Counted from the first letter of the stretch, positions 36,895 to 47,479 are shown. The stretch: 64,000 bases of DNA from Siderastrea radians (GCA_964017195.1 OZ024900.1:26496429-26560428); one strand, 5' to 3'. Notes: a model not told the origin generated them from the letters alone. Made by a program: numbers and translations.

Positions 36895-37560
36895 TCAGGA
36901 ACAGGTATACTCTAAGCGGAAACAACATTCGACTGCAACTTCTCCCCACCATGTACATTAACTTCTTCTTCATGACTGGCTTGTGTGGCGGCTGATTCTA
37001 TTTCTGGCGAGTGTTCTTAGATGAATCTCTACTTAATCTAGTTAACTCTGGCTTGATTCAATCTTGATTCAAAGCGTCCCACAGCGACTGGCTCTGTGAC
37101 TTTGCCTTGTCGTACAACTTCTAAATTTCCCTACTTGCGGTTCTAAAGGTTTTTGCATTGTGTGACCACACTGTATGGCAAACACCTCTGCGATTTGTCA
37201 TGCTACTGAAGGCTTGCAGAAATACATCTGTCGTTTGGCCATTTATAAGCTCCAAGTGACCCATACGCGACGACGCACGCGTGAACACACATTCGTATGC
37301 TTTCTTGACACTTGACACTTTTACCTATAAGGGTCATGCAAAGTCAGTACCAATGTTTACAACTGGTAAGGAGGTTGACACTTTTTCCTCGGGTAGTGAT
37401 CCCATGTTCTGTTTGCAAGGTCCGACTCGCTGTCTCTGGCAAGGCACACATCTCCTGATGACACGTGTGACCTCACGTCTTCCTTCGTTAGCCAAAGATT
37501 CTGTCGCAAGACTGATAGTACAGTTTCTAAACCGGCCTGCAGCATCTATGTGGTACATCT
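36895..37560 (-). pseudogene. BEL/Pao integrase remnant (right of recombinase element, copy I)
   Basis: On the minus strand, in coding order, are an H2C2-type integrase zinc-binding region (VIRRCVPCQRQRVGPC and QNMGSLPEEKVS), then NIGTDFAGPLYV starting the catalytic core, then RMGHLELINGQTTDVFLQAF and VCHTVWSHNAKTF. The second catalytic aspartate position is histidine (SHN). It repeats the part of integrase also present at 29400-29772. Relative to copy II, the sequence encoding the upstream protease and linker has been deleted at about 37580. Confidence 0.78.
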
Positions 37561-37940
37561 CGTATCAACTTTGCAACTGCTGCTCACAGTCACAAGACCA
37601 GTCTCTCACGGTTCTTAACCACTTTATTAGATCGGGTACGACGGGCTGGAACAATTCCTCCCTCGGACAAACAAAACCTGCTCTACGAGAAAGATCATAA
37701 CCATGGGATCCGCAGTCTTACAGACGTCTCTGGGACAAGCTGCGTGTGTACATTGTTTCAACCCGCTACGATGAACAGGGACGCAACAGGTGCAAAGTGG
37801 AACGAAAACGTCCAGCGTGTCTCCAGTCAAACTGCCAGATTTCATAGAAGCCTATAAGCCGAGCGAGAAAGCGACCCAGCGTTCCCACACATGTGGACGC
37901 GATTTTTTTGCCGAAACCTGTTGCAGGGCTCCAAAAAAAT
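37561..37940. other. Degenerate retroelement edge plus an unrecognised 45-codon open stretch
   Basis: Begins with the LTR-like phrase GACCAGTCTCTCACGGTTCT. The plus-strand stretch near 37708-37850 is open, without ATG, and includes RLWDKLRVYIVSTRYDEQGR. Copy II differs here by a silent change and one codon. It ends at a TAG. I do not recognise it. It then passes into a scrap of reversed satellite (about 37945-38000). Confidence 0.3.
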
Positions 37941-38004
37941 TGACTTAGAGGACTAAAACTTAGAGAATAAACTACAGACATCGAAATCATCTTGTTGTTG
38001 TTGA

Positions 38005-38085
38005 AATGATCAGTCCATCCTTCCGATTTCACACCCCCTCAAGTATCCCTTAGTGGGTCCGTCAGGCTGTGGTAAGACATGTTTG
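38005..38085 (+). pseudogene. P-loop fragment resembling a Polinton-type packaging ATPase (copy I)
   Basis: A short open stretch reads SHPLKYPLVGPSGCGKT followed by CL; the Walker A motif G-P-S-G-C-G-K-T lies at 38056-38079. HP....(V/S)GP.G.GKT is the start of the packaging ATPase (FtsK/HerA type) of Polintons and related viruses. Satellite scraps lie on both sides, so only about 25 codons survive. Identical placement in copy II shows the fragment was fixed before duplication. A chance P-loop is possible, but the neighbouring F54H12.2-like and protease remnants favour a common origin. Confidence 0.42.
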
Positions 38086-39190
38086 TACTACAGGGATGGA
38101 AACCACTATAAAACAGGTAAATTGAGCAGTTTTTTTCAACTTTCAGAAAATCAAGTTTCCAAGTGACCCATAATGGAGAAAACGCGTTTTCGTTTGTATG
38201 GCGCAAAAAACTTGGAGGATGACTAGGGACATCAAAATCATCGTAAAACGGGTGAACTGCGCTTTACACAGTAATTTTTGGACAGTCGAGTTTTTCTGTG
38301 ACTCATAATCAAGAGAGTGCATTTATGTCAGTACAGTGCTGCAACTTGCACAGTGTATTACGGACGTCGAAATCATCATACAAGAGATGATTTAAGCTGT
38401 TCACAGCAGCTTTCCAAAAATTGAGCTTTCCAGTGCCTCATCATGGACAAAATGTGTGTTGCAACGTACCGGACTAAGACTTGCAGAATGTAATACAGAC
38501 ATCAAACTCATCATAAAACATTTGATTTAGGCTCTTGCAGGCGAGGTTTGGAAAATCGACTTTTCCAGTCACTCTTCATAGCAGTACAGCGATAAAACCT
38601 TAAGAATGTACTACAGACATCGAAAGGATGAAAAACACAGGTGATTTCAGCTGTTCCCGACAACTTTTGCAAAATCAAGTTTTCCAGTGACCCATGATGG
38701 AGAAAATGCATTTTTCTTTGTATGCCGCGAAAACGTAAAGGATGCATTACGGAGACTGAAATCTTCGTAAAGCGGATGAATTAAGCTGTTCACAGTTACT
38801 TTTGGAAAATTGAGTGTTTTTTTAACCCGATACAACGATGAAACTTGCAGAAAGTACTACAGACTTTGAAGGCACCATTATCAAGTCCATCGCTTCTTGT
38901 CTTATGACTAACCACAGCATGAGCGTTTTGCGTCTTACCGGACAAAACTTGCAGAATGTACTATACGGATGGAAAACACCGATTTGAGCAGTTTACGGCA
39001 ACTTTCAGAAAATCAAGTTTCCCAGTGACCTATGATGAACAAAATGCATTTTCCTTGTATGCTGCTAAAACGTGGGGGATGCACTACAGATATCGAAATC
39101 ATCACAGTAACACATAATCTATGTCGGTACAGTGATAAAACTTGCACAGTGTACTACGAACGTCGGGATTATCATGCAAGAGATGATTTA
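38086..39190 (-). repeat. 134-bp satellite in reverse orientation (right border, block copy I)
   Basis: Reverse-complement monomers (for example TTTTCCAGTGACCCATGATGG and TGTACTACAGACATCG), with a private class and several truncated monomers. It ends at a joint containing TTATAATGGTAATTGAACTG near 39190-39245, after which monomers run forward. Copy II repeats this as 55776-56880, with an extra ACTG-rich spacer at the joint. Confidence 0.88.
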
Positions 39191-39244
39191 TAATGGTAAT
39201 TGAACTGAGTAGACTGAAATCTGAGTAAACTGATATCTAAGTAG

Positions 39245-41597
39245 CGGCACTGAGAAGCTTGATTTTCTGAAAGTTGCCCCTAACTGCTCAACTAACCGGT
39301 TTTATGGTGATTTCCATCCTTGTAGTACATTTCGCAAGTTTGATCCGGTAAGACGCAAAACACATTTTGTCTAGTATGGGTCACTGGAGCAGTCAATTTT
39401 CCAAAAAATGCCGAGAACTAGCTGTTCTATGATGACCACCTGTTTATGATGACTTCGATGTCTGTAGTACATTCTGTAAGTTTTAGTGCTGTATCGACAT
39501 AAAACGCACTTTCTAGGTTGAGTAACTGAAAAACTCGATTTTCTAAATGTTACTGTGAACAGCTCAATTCACACGTTTTACGACGATTTCGATGTCCGTC
39601 GTCCATCCTCTAATTTTTAGCAGCATAGAAACGAAAGCGCATTTTCTCTATAATGGGTCACTGGGAAACTTCATTTCCTGAGAGTTCCCGTAAACTGCTG
39701 AAGTAACCGCTCTTATGGTGATTTCCGTCCGTGTAGTTCTTCTGTAAGTTTTGTTCGGTAAGACGTAAAACGCATTTTGTCTATTATGGGAAACTAGGAA
39801 ACTCGATTTTCCAAAGGTTGCAGGGAACAGGTTGTTTTAGCGTTGTATCGAAATAAAACGCACCTTCTACATTGAGTCAGTGGAAAACTCAATTTGCAAA
39901 AGTTACTGTGATCAAGTTAATTCATCTCCCTTACGAAGATTTCAATCTCTGTAATGCATCCTTCACGTTTTAGCGGCATACGAGGGAAAATGCATTTCTA
40001 AATTGAGTCACTAAAAACCTCGATTTTCCAAAAGTTACTGTGAATAGCTCACATTTCCGTAGCACATCCTCCAAGTTTTAGCGGGATAGAAACGAAGGTG
40101 CATTTTCTCCATCATGGCTCACTGGGAAACTTGTATTTCCGAAAGTTTCCATAAACTGCTCAAGTAACCAGTCTTATGGTGATTTCCATCCGTGTAGTAC
40201 ATTTTGCAAGTTTGGTCTGGTAAGACGCAAAGCGCATTTTGTCTATTATGGGTCACAGGAACACTCGATTTTCCAAATTTGCCGGCAACAGCTGAAATCA
40301 CCTGTTTTATGATGACTTCGATATCTGTAGTACATTCTGTAAGTTTTAGAGCTGTATCGACATAAAACGTACTTTCAGTAGATTGAGTCACTAGAAAACT
40401 CGTTTCCAAAAGTTACTGTGGACAGCTTTCAATCTCCAAAGTGCATCCTTCATGATTTTAGCGTTATACAAAGGAAAATGCATTTTCGCCATTATCGGTC
40501 ACTTGTAAACTTGATTTTCCGAAAGTTGTCGGGAACATGTGAAATCATCTGTTTTATGACGCTTTCGATGTCTGTAGTACACTGTGTACGTTTTGGCACT
40601 TTATCGACATAAAACGCACTTTCTAGATTGAGTCACTAAGAAACTCGAATCTTCAAAAGGCACTGTGACAGCTCAATTCACCCGTTTTACGGTGATTTCG
40701 ATTTCCGTAGTGCATCATCCAAAGATTAGCGGTATAGCAACGAAAGCGCATTTTCGCCATAATGGGTCCCTAGGAAACTTGATTTCATGAATGGTTCCGT
40801 AAACTGCCCAAGTAACCGGTCTTATGGTGATTTCCATCCAAGTAGTACATTTTGCACGTTTAGTTCGGTGACGCAAAACGCATTTTCTCTATTATGGGTG
40901 AATGGAAAACTAGATTCTCGAAAAGTTGCCGGGAACAGCTTAATTCATGCGCTTTACGAATATTTCGATCTCCGAACTGCGGCCTTTACGTTTTAGCGGC
41001 ATACAAAGGAAAATGCATTTTTCCCCATTATGCGTCAGTGAGAAGCTTGGTTTTTTGAAAACTGCCCTAAACTGCTCAAGTAACCAGTTTTATGGTGATT
41101 TCCATCCGTGTAGTACATTTTGCAGGTTGGTCCGGTAAGACGCAGAACGCACTTTGTCTACAATGGGTCACTGGAACGCTCGATTTTCCAAAAGTTTTCG
41201 GGAACAGCTGAAATCACCTGTGTTATCTTGACTTCGATGTCTGTAGTACATTTTGTAAGTTTTTGAGCTATATCAACATAAAACGCACTTTCTAGATTGA
41301 GTCAGTCGAAAACTCGATTTTCCAAAAGTTACTGTGAACAGCTCAAATCTCCCATTTTACGATGATCTCGATTTGCGTAGTGCATCCAAGTTTTAGCGGT
41401 ATAGAAACGAAAGCCAATGTCTCCATCATGGAAACTTGATTTCCTGATAGTTTCCGTAACCTACTCAAGTAACCGCTTTTATGGTGATTTCCATCCGTGT
41501 AGAACATTCTGTAAGTTTAGTGTAGTAAGACGCAAAACGCACTTTGTCTATTATGTATGGGTCACTAGAACGCTAGATTTTCCAAAAGTTGTCCCCC
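39245..41597 (+). repeat. 134-bp satellite, forward, between block copies I and II
   Basis: Forward a/b/c monomers matching 57040-59310 in order and private variants (for example the CTGTTCTATGATGACCACCT fusion and TATGTATGGGTCACT). It stops inside a monomer at about 41597 (AGTTGTCCC) and joins sequence equivalent to about 63110 in copy III. A region equivalent to 59310-63110 is therefore missing between copies I and II. Confidence 0.9.
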
Positions 41598-41769
41598 ATT
41601 TTGTCAAATGGGCAAAGTCCTTAAATACAAATGAGAATGAGACCTGAGTTTCATTAGCCAGATCCCTTTCTCAATAGGGTGGCTTTGCATAGGAGCTTAC
41701 CCAAGATAACATCAGGATCCCATTTTATCTCTGTCACTTACGGTTAAACGAAACGGTGAACAGGAATTT

Positions 41770-42361
41770 CAGTGATGAAAAGACGACAAATGGTTGCTTA
41801 CCCTACTGTAAGACGTCTAATCAGAACATTAAGTATGCAAGAAAATCAAGCCGGCTTTAAAGCTAACAACCCGTTTGTATCAAGGTAGGATCCGAGATAG
41901 AATCATTGTTGGAATGGTACGTAAGGAAGCCTCTAACGGGAACGTGGCGTTCGATCCATTCTGCTTCCAGAAATTCGGATTGACCTCCAAGAAACAGATT
42001 ATTATAGGAGAAAACCTACATCAAATGTTCCAACTCAATCACGATGACAGTCAAAGAGATCTGGCAGGGTACTTTTTCTTTCTGCAAGCCAGTAAACGGA
42101 CGTAAAGCAAAAATGGTGAGAAGAGAGGATTGGGGGCAACACAAGAATGGTACCCTGTTTGTATTTGATAATGTTGCCAAAGGATGCGCCGACAGCCGTG
42201 CGTTGAACCCAAGACAAACAGGAGACTTGCAACTGGTACTAGAATTTGGGACGGCTCACGAACACAATACAAGCATCATCTTGGGAGAGTTTGCGAAATT
42301 ACTGGAGATCGATTCCGATGGTGCTGCGCTCTACGACATCTACGAACGCAATTTGATGTAA
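41770..42361 (+). pseudogene. F54H12.2-like protein, Polinton-type remnant (copy II)
   Basis: Second copy of the broken F54H12.2-like gene, slightly longer at its 5' end (about 70 bases more than copy I, including TGATGAAAAGACGACAAATG before the YPTVRRL segment). The three conserved segments and frame changes are the same as in copy I: RDRIIVGMVRKEASNGNVAF in one frame, then GTLFVFDNVAKGCADS through LLEIDSDG in another, ending at the TAA at 42359-42361. Shared frame breaks mean the gene was dead before the block duplicated. Confidence 0.65.
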
Positions 42362-42784
42362 AACAAGTGGTCCTGAACAATGTGCAATTGGAATATTTGG
42401 CTATGGAAGTTCCCATGTTGAAACCTTACTTCTATGGAGTGGTGGCCTGTGATCGTTTACCCCAGAAACCTGTCTAGGTATTGCTGCTGTTAAATTGTTA
42501 ACACAGACCCACATGACAAATCAGGAAAACACTGGTTAGGTATTTGGACAAAAGACAATGTCTGTAAACTAATGGTCAGTTTTACTGTATCTCTGGAATG
42601 CTACCAAGCTTAACCATTAAACAAATGAATCGTGAAGCAGTGGAAGTACGTGGTGACGAACACGAGGTCTCTCCAAGCTGTGAACAGCAGGAGTTGTGGT
42701 CATTACGTTCTGATGTATTTCAACGCGAGAGCAAAAGGACAAACTTTTCAACAGTTTTTGAACTTTGCAAACGTTCACAATTAG
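42350..42784 (+). pseudogene. Adenain-like cysteine protease, Polinton-type remnant (copy II)
   Basis: Same organisation as copy I: KPYFYGVVACDRLP, a TAG at 42475-42477, NTDPHDKSGKHW with the catalytic-type His, then LQAVNSRSCGHYV with the cysteine, ending in a TAG at 42782-42784. Both catalytic motifs are untouched while the reading frame is broken several times. Its start overlaps the end of the F54H12.2-like remnant, consistent with closely packed virus-type genes. Confidence 0.65.
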
Positions 42785-42874
42785 GACAATTGTGAAAAGA
42801 TTGATTTGTATAAAGTAGCTTGGAACAAAGTGTGTGAGACTCCTTTAGACTAACGTTGTTGTTTAAGGGGGGAG

Positions 42875-43000
42875 AAGACATGGCGCAGAGGTGAGAGCAC
42901 TTGTCTCCCACCAATGTGTCCCGGGTTCGATTCCCGGATCTGGCGCGATATCTGGGTTGAGTTTGTTGTTCAAAAGCCAAGTAACAACCAACATTTCTAA
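42875..43000 (+). mobile_element. tRNA-derived SINE (copy II, less damaged)
   Basis: Box A TGGCGCAGAGGTGAGAGCAC at 42881-42900 and box B GGTTCGATTCC at 42924-42934, with the intervening anticodon-arm region TTGTCTCCCACCAATGTGTC intact. The body (GATATCTGGGTTGAGTTTGT and following) matches copy I. Present at the same place in copies I and II, so it inserted before the duplication. The 3' end is approximate. Confidence 0.78.
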
Positions 43001-43083
43001 ACATGGCCTGCCTCGCCTGTTTTCTCTCTGTGTAAGCTAAATCTAGAGACCAGATTGGATGAAAGATGGCGCATCCAAGATGG

Positions 43084-43088
43084 CCGCC
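43084..43088. other. Left target-site duplication of the BEL/Pao element
   Basis: CCGCC directly precedes the 5' LTR and recurs directly after the 3' LTR at 46319-46323. Five base pairs is the usual BEL/Pao target duplication. The empty site in copy I (near 28275-28281) reads GGCCACCACTTG uninterrupted. Confidence 0.85.
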
Positions 43089-43428
43089 TGTAACGGCACC
43101 CGTGTGCCTCGTTTTCATTTCGTAGAATTTTATGTATTTCCTTTTTTACTGCATTTACGTCACAATGAATTCCCGCTAGCTACCACGTGTCCTTAGCTTA
43201 AATACCGCGAAACACATGTAATACCCCATAAGGCTCACAGAAATTCGACGGGAACCACCAGTTATTGCTGCTTAACTTAGAACCTAGTAGAGCGTTCGCC
43301 CCAACACGTCCTACCATACAGGATTGCTGTAACAGTTAACACAATAAACCTGAGCCTTGTGGAACCTGTGAGTCACTAGTCTTTTTAGTTTCACGGATCT
43401 CTCTGCCACCGGAGCTGACGCCGCTACA
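43089..43428 (+). repeat. 5' LTR of BEL/Pao element
   Basis: Starts TGTAACGGCACCC, ends CGCCGCTACA. Contains a TATA-like TTAAATACC near 43198 and a polyadenylation signal AATAAA at 43343-43348. No tRNA primer-binding site was recognised in the bases right after it. Confidence 0.92.
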
Positions 43429-43918
43429 GTCGAATTTCTGTTCAAGACGAACTTCTACCAGAAGTTGAGGACCTAACAGCACTCAGCAGTGAGTAGTCAG
43501 AAAAGTCAGTAAAGTCCAACCCTGGAAACACTTGGGCAGTCAAGCGAGGAATCCAAGTAAGTTTGTTCTATTATCCTAACTTAGCCGCAAGTAAAACTGA
43601 GAAGAAGATACGAGCACGTGCTCACAGAAGACCGAATGAATGGAGTATTGTTAAGAACTCAAACGCCACACAAAGAAGAACATTCACAAAAGTGAGCGAT
43701 TACACCACTAGAGAGACTGGAGACGCAGCCAGCGACGTTACCTTATTAACCTTAGAAGTTTAGATAGTTTGAGTTCGTAGCACGAACGAACTTTATTGCG
43801 TACACAATACAATCTTAGAAGAACAAACGTGTCTTTGAGTCATCACTTTCCGAACGTTCGCCAAATACCAAAAGGAAAGCCATGAGCCACTCGAAAAAGG
43901 AGGATCAAAAAGATAAAC
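43429..43918. other. BEL/Pao 5' leader
   Basis: Untranslated leader between the LTR and the first long frame. A 66-codon frame at 43563-43763 is open, unrecognised, and may be part of a degraded gag N-terminus. A GCCATGAGCCAC near 43878 could be an earlier start that is now out of frame with the downstream ORF. Confidence 0.45.
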
Positions 43919-44545
43919 TTGCCGTTACACCCCGACGAAACAACAGACACTGGTTTTAGCGAAACCATTTGTAGAAATGCCGCAGAAATTAGCACAGAAA
44001 CTTCTGAATTTTCTAAAGAAACTGAATTACCGGAAAAGCGCACAATAACTATAGCAGAAAAAGGATTGGAGTTCCGTTCTGCGGTAAAAGAAAAATTAGC
44101 GAGGGCGGCAAACAAAAACTTCCACGCGCACGTCACCGCATACCACGCATTCTTGGTTAGCTCAAAAGACCGGAACATGATAGACGATAAAATAAAAGAA
44201 TTGGTCACGCTCGCCGAAAAAACTGAGCTCGAATTATCTGCTTGGCTTGATTTGGAGAAGAACACTCCTAAAGCTGAGGTTATTACGGATTTACTCGTAA
44301 CCGTAAAGGATTCCCTTCAAGGTGCTCGGAGCGCTGCGTTCAACAAACTAGCGTCTCTGGACAAAGAAGAAACCGCATCCGCACTAGCAACAAAGATAGA
44401 TAAAGTCAAAGTCAGACAAGTCTCACCTGGATTATTGGAGCCCGATCGCTTCAACCACTTCTCCTCACTTAATCGCCTCAAAAGATGTATTGTTCGCCTA
44501 CAGAGAGCAATTGAGAGACTAAGACCGAACAAGCAAATGAACTAG
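43919..44545 (+). pseudogene. BEL/Pao gag N-terminus fused to a late pol segment by internal deletion
   Basis: A 208-codon frame. Residues 1 to about 165 are charged and helical (SAVKEKLARAANKNFHAHVT, DRNMIDDKIKELVTLAEKTE), typical of the coiled-coil start of BEL/Pao gag in invertebrates, with no zinc knuckle. From about residue 168, GLLEPDRFNHFSSLNRLKRC resembles the pol linker just before the integrase zinc-binding domain (L.P.RFSS..RL.R). Gag and pol are thus joined in one frame across a deletion that removed the rest of gag, protease, RT and RNase H. The frame ends soon after, at 44545. Confidence 0.6.
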
Positions 44546-44546
44546 T

Positions 44547-45835
44547 AACCTTCACAAGCTCGACCCATTCCTCGATAAAGATGGCCTACTAAGAGTTGGT
44601 GGACGCCTAAAGAGTTCAACCTCTCCGTTTGAAATCAAACATCCTTTGATTGTGCCTAAAAACAGCCACGTGACTGTTCTCCTCATACGCCAGTTTCATC
44701 ACGGGAAGCAGCACCATCAAGGCTATGGCATGACACATAACGCTATCCGCCAAGCTGGATACTGCATCATTAATGGCGGCTCCGTGGTTTCCCACATCAT
44801 TGCTAAATGCGTCATTTGTCGCAAGTTGAGAGGCCGCGTCCAAGACCAAAATATGTCAGACCTACCTCCTGAACGCCTCACGCCAGCTCCACCGTTTACC
44901 TTCACTGGAATGGACGTATTCAGCCCCTTCTACATCAAAGAAGGACGAAAAGAGCTGAAACGATGGGGTTGATATTTACCTGCCTTGCCTCACGTGCTAT
45001 TCACCTAGAGAGACTTACCGCCATGACAACAGATTCGTTCTTGAACGCCCTTAGACGCTTCATCAACCGCAGAGGGAAAGTACGCGAGCTGAGATCCGAC
45101 CAAGGTACAAACTTTGTCGGTGCATAGAACGAGCTTGCCGCTGCACTCAGTGAATTAGACCCAGTTCCTGTTAAGGAATACTTATCATCCCAAGACTGCG
45201 ATTGGATAGAATTCAACTTCAACGTTCCCCACGCTTCTCACATGGGAGGTGTTTGGGAACGTCAGATACAAACCACAAGATCAGTCCTGTCATCGCTGCT
45301 GCTTGATCACAGCACCCAGCTTGACGACGAAGCACTTCGTACCCTCATGTCCGAAGCCGAGAGTATCGTCAACTGCCGTCCCCTAACATTAGAGAACCTG
45401 AAAGATCCACTAGCGTCAGAACCTTTGACTCCTAACCATCTTCTCACCCTTAAAACTCAAGTTGTGCAACCTCCACCTGGCAAATTCGAGTCACCCGACC
45501 TGTACTCTCGGAAAAGATGGAGAAGAGTTCAGTACCTGGCTAACCAATTCTGGCTAAGCTGGCAAAAGGAGTACTGTACCCTTCTTCAGAAACGCCAGAA
45601 CTGGACAACACCAAAGAGATCTATGAAGATAAGAGACGTCGTATTAGTCTGCGATGACGACTCCCCAAGAAATCAGTGGCCCGTAGCCTTGGTTACCGAA
45701 GTGATCCCTAGCCGCGACAACCTTGTTCGCAAAGTACGGATCGTGACAGCGAAGGATGGAGAAAGAAAGGTCTTCGAAGACCAATACACAAGCTTGTGCT
45801 TCTTTTACCAAAAGAGGACAATGAGAACTGATTAG
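44547..45835 (+). pseudogene. BEL/Pao integrase and C-terminal domain, frameshifted
   Basis: From 44547 in one frame: KLDPFLDKDGLLRVGGRL, then the H2C2 zinc-binding region (H..........H and CVICRKLRG), then GMDVFSPFYIKEG with the first catalytic Asp. A frameshift near 44965 leads to FTCLASRAIHLERLTAMTTD, then RSDQGTNFVGA with the second Asp, a TAG at 45125-45127, then SHMGGVWERQIQTTRS with the catalytic Glu. The 45242-45835 frame continues EAESIVNCRPLT and the BEL/Pao-specific C-terminal domain (WRRVQYLANQFW, then RNQWPVALV). All three catalytic acidic residues are visible, but the frame is broken twice. Confidence 0.82.
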
Positions 45836-45977
45836 TATTTAGATTTTAAATACAATTAGGCTTTAGAAACTCTAGAAGTATAGCCCCATTTTTTAATCGA
45901 GATATTTTTAGAATTTGTTATGTCGTTTTGATTTTTTTTAGGCTTTTCAGTAATTGAAGAAACATTTAGGGAAGCAG

Positions 45978-46318
45978 TATAACGGCACCCATGTGCCTCG
46001 TTTTCATTTCGTAGAATTTTATGTATTTCCCTTTTTTACTGCATTTACGTCACAATGATTTCCCGCTAGCTACCACGTGACCTTAGCTTAAATATCGCGA
46101 AACACATGTAATACCCCATAAGGCTCACAGAAATTCGACGGGAACCACCAGTTATTGCTGCTTAACTCAGAACCTACTAGAGCGTTCGCCCCAACACCTC
46201 CTACCATACAGGATCGCTGTAACAGTTAACACAATAAACCTGAGCCTTGTGGAACCTGTGAGTCACTAGTCTTTTTAGTTTCACGGATCTCTCCGCCACC
46301 GGAGCTGACACCGCTACA
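45978..46318 (+). repeat. 3' LTR of BEL/Pao element
   Basis: Starts TATAACGGCACCC (G of the usual TG changed to A), ends CACCGCTACA. Preceded by a purine-rich stretch AGGGAAGCAG that could be the polypurine tract. It differs from the 5' LTR at scattered bases, including CACGTGACC against CACGTGTCC and TAAATATCG against TAAATACCG. Confidence 0.92.
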
Positions 46319-46323
46319 CCGCC
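46319..46323. other. Right target-site duplication of the BEL/Pao element
   Basis: CCGCC, identical to 43084-43088. The following bases ACTTTAAAACTATGACATAA continue the sequence that is uninterrupted in copy I near 28279. Confidence 0.85.
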
Positions 46324-46339
46324 ACTTTAAAACTATGAC

Positions 46340-46535
46340 ATAATTCCCACGTCAAGTGACGTCATCAAGTCGTTCTGCAGACCCCAAAGGAAACATTGTT
46401 AGACGTACCCTTTAATCTCACGTCTTGTTGTCATGGCCTTCATACTCTCAGAGTTAAGAATGGGGCAAACTTTGTGCCCCTCCCGAGGCCTTATCTACTA
46501 TTCGATTGGCGGCTGTAGCCATGGCAACTCAGAAA
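46340..46535 (+). promoter_or_regulatory. Promoter-like segment with CRE, inverted repeat and CCAAT motifs (copy II)
   Basis: Counterpart of the copy I segment. TGACGTCA at 46357-46364, GGGGCA...TGCCCC near 46462-46480, ATTGG near 46505 and GCCATGG near 46519 are all preserved. It now lies just downstream of the BEL 3' LTR. Conservation of several motifs in two copies is suggestive only, since the copies are young. Confidence 0.33.
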
Positions 46536-46798
46536 ACATGTCTGAAAGCTAAAATCAACATATCTTGATAAGGGTAGTATTTCTGCCAAGTCTGGTACAA
46601 ATGAGTTTGATATTTACAGAGATATAAATTATTTTATAGTTCTTATAGATTTAGGAGTTCAATTTCTCCTTGCCTAGATCCGTTCCAAAGAGTTGTATTT
46701 CTCGCTTAGGTACAGGTTACATAAAAAGTAACAAGTAGACGCTCCAAATATAGGCAATAAGCTTTAATTTCATACTAAACTGACTTTTGCGCGTTTCA

Positions 46799-46965
46799 GG
46801 ATTTGGTTCATCAACTAAATGGTCCTGGTCCCTGCCAAAGCCAAGGTGGACCAACATACCAAATGAAATTCTTTCAGAAATAAAAAAAAGTTCAAAACAA
46901 CAAAGACTGCTGCTACACCATGAAGCTTATGTGCCTTTTGGTACCTGCATATATAAATGTAGTGT
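46799..46965 (+). other. Possible captured exon of unknown gene (copy II)
   Basis: The acceptor-like TTTTGCGCGTTTCAG and frame match copy I (28741-28915). The frame stays open through a codon-sized insertion (GAAGCTTATGTGCC against GAAGCTGTGCC) and a longer C-run near 46989. Product unrecognised. Confidence 0.25.
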
Positions 46966-47479
46966 CTCGTTTTGTTTTAGTACCGCCGCTCCCCCCCCCC
47001 CCTCCCATCTTCTTGATTACCAGATCGTGGTGGTAGATGTTGATAGAGTTTATCTTGCAGAAGTCTTAATTCCTGTTAGGAAACTCGGCGAAATACAGCT
47101 TTCCTCAACACAATGTTTAATGACCATTAGACATCGATACACAACTTAGATGTCCGAGCGGGCTTACAACACTTTGATTCACAAGCTACGAAGGACGCAA
47201 ACAAGGGCACGTGACTTACAAAGCTAACTTACTAGGGTAGGGTAGGGTTAATCGTAGTCACAAGTCGAGTCTCTCACGTTGTTAACTACTCTTCCAGATC
47301 GTGTGCGAAGGGCTGTAATGTAACATCCTCCTTACCTTGTCCTCCGTCGCGGAAGACAACAATGAGTCTACTTTCAGGAACAGGAAAGCTCTGAGCGGGA
47401 ACAACAATCAACTGCAACTTCTCCCCACCATGTACAGGAACGTCGTCTTCATGACTGGCTTGTGGGGTGGCTGATTCTA

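Larger units (their letters stand above)
43089..46318 (+). mobile_element. Internally deleted BEL/Pao LTR retrotransposon (3.2 kb)
   Basis: Two LTRs of 340-341 bp (43089-43428 and 45978-46318) start TGT/TAT and end ACA, and are flanked by the 5-bp repeat CCGCC. The internal 2.5 kb keeps a gag-like N-terminus and integrase to C-terminus, but has no aspartic protease, reverse transcriptase or RNase H. A full BEL/Pao element is about 5-7 kb, so roughly half is gone. The LTRs differ at a limited number of positions, so insertion was not very recent. It is absent from copy I. Confidence 0.92.

Noticed and set aside
24985..39245. Reversed satellite flanks as terminal inverted repeats of one giant transposon
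   Set aside because: Both flanks have the same polarity relative to the block, so they are direct and not inverted with respect to each other; inversion of a satellite segment fits better.
44616..44849. Minus-strand frames inside the plus-strand BEL integrase
   Set aside because: The plus strand carries recognisable integrase motifs over the same bases; the minus frames have none.
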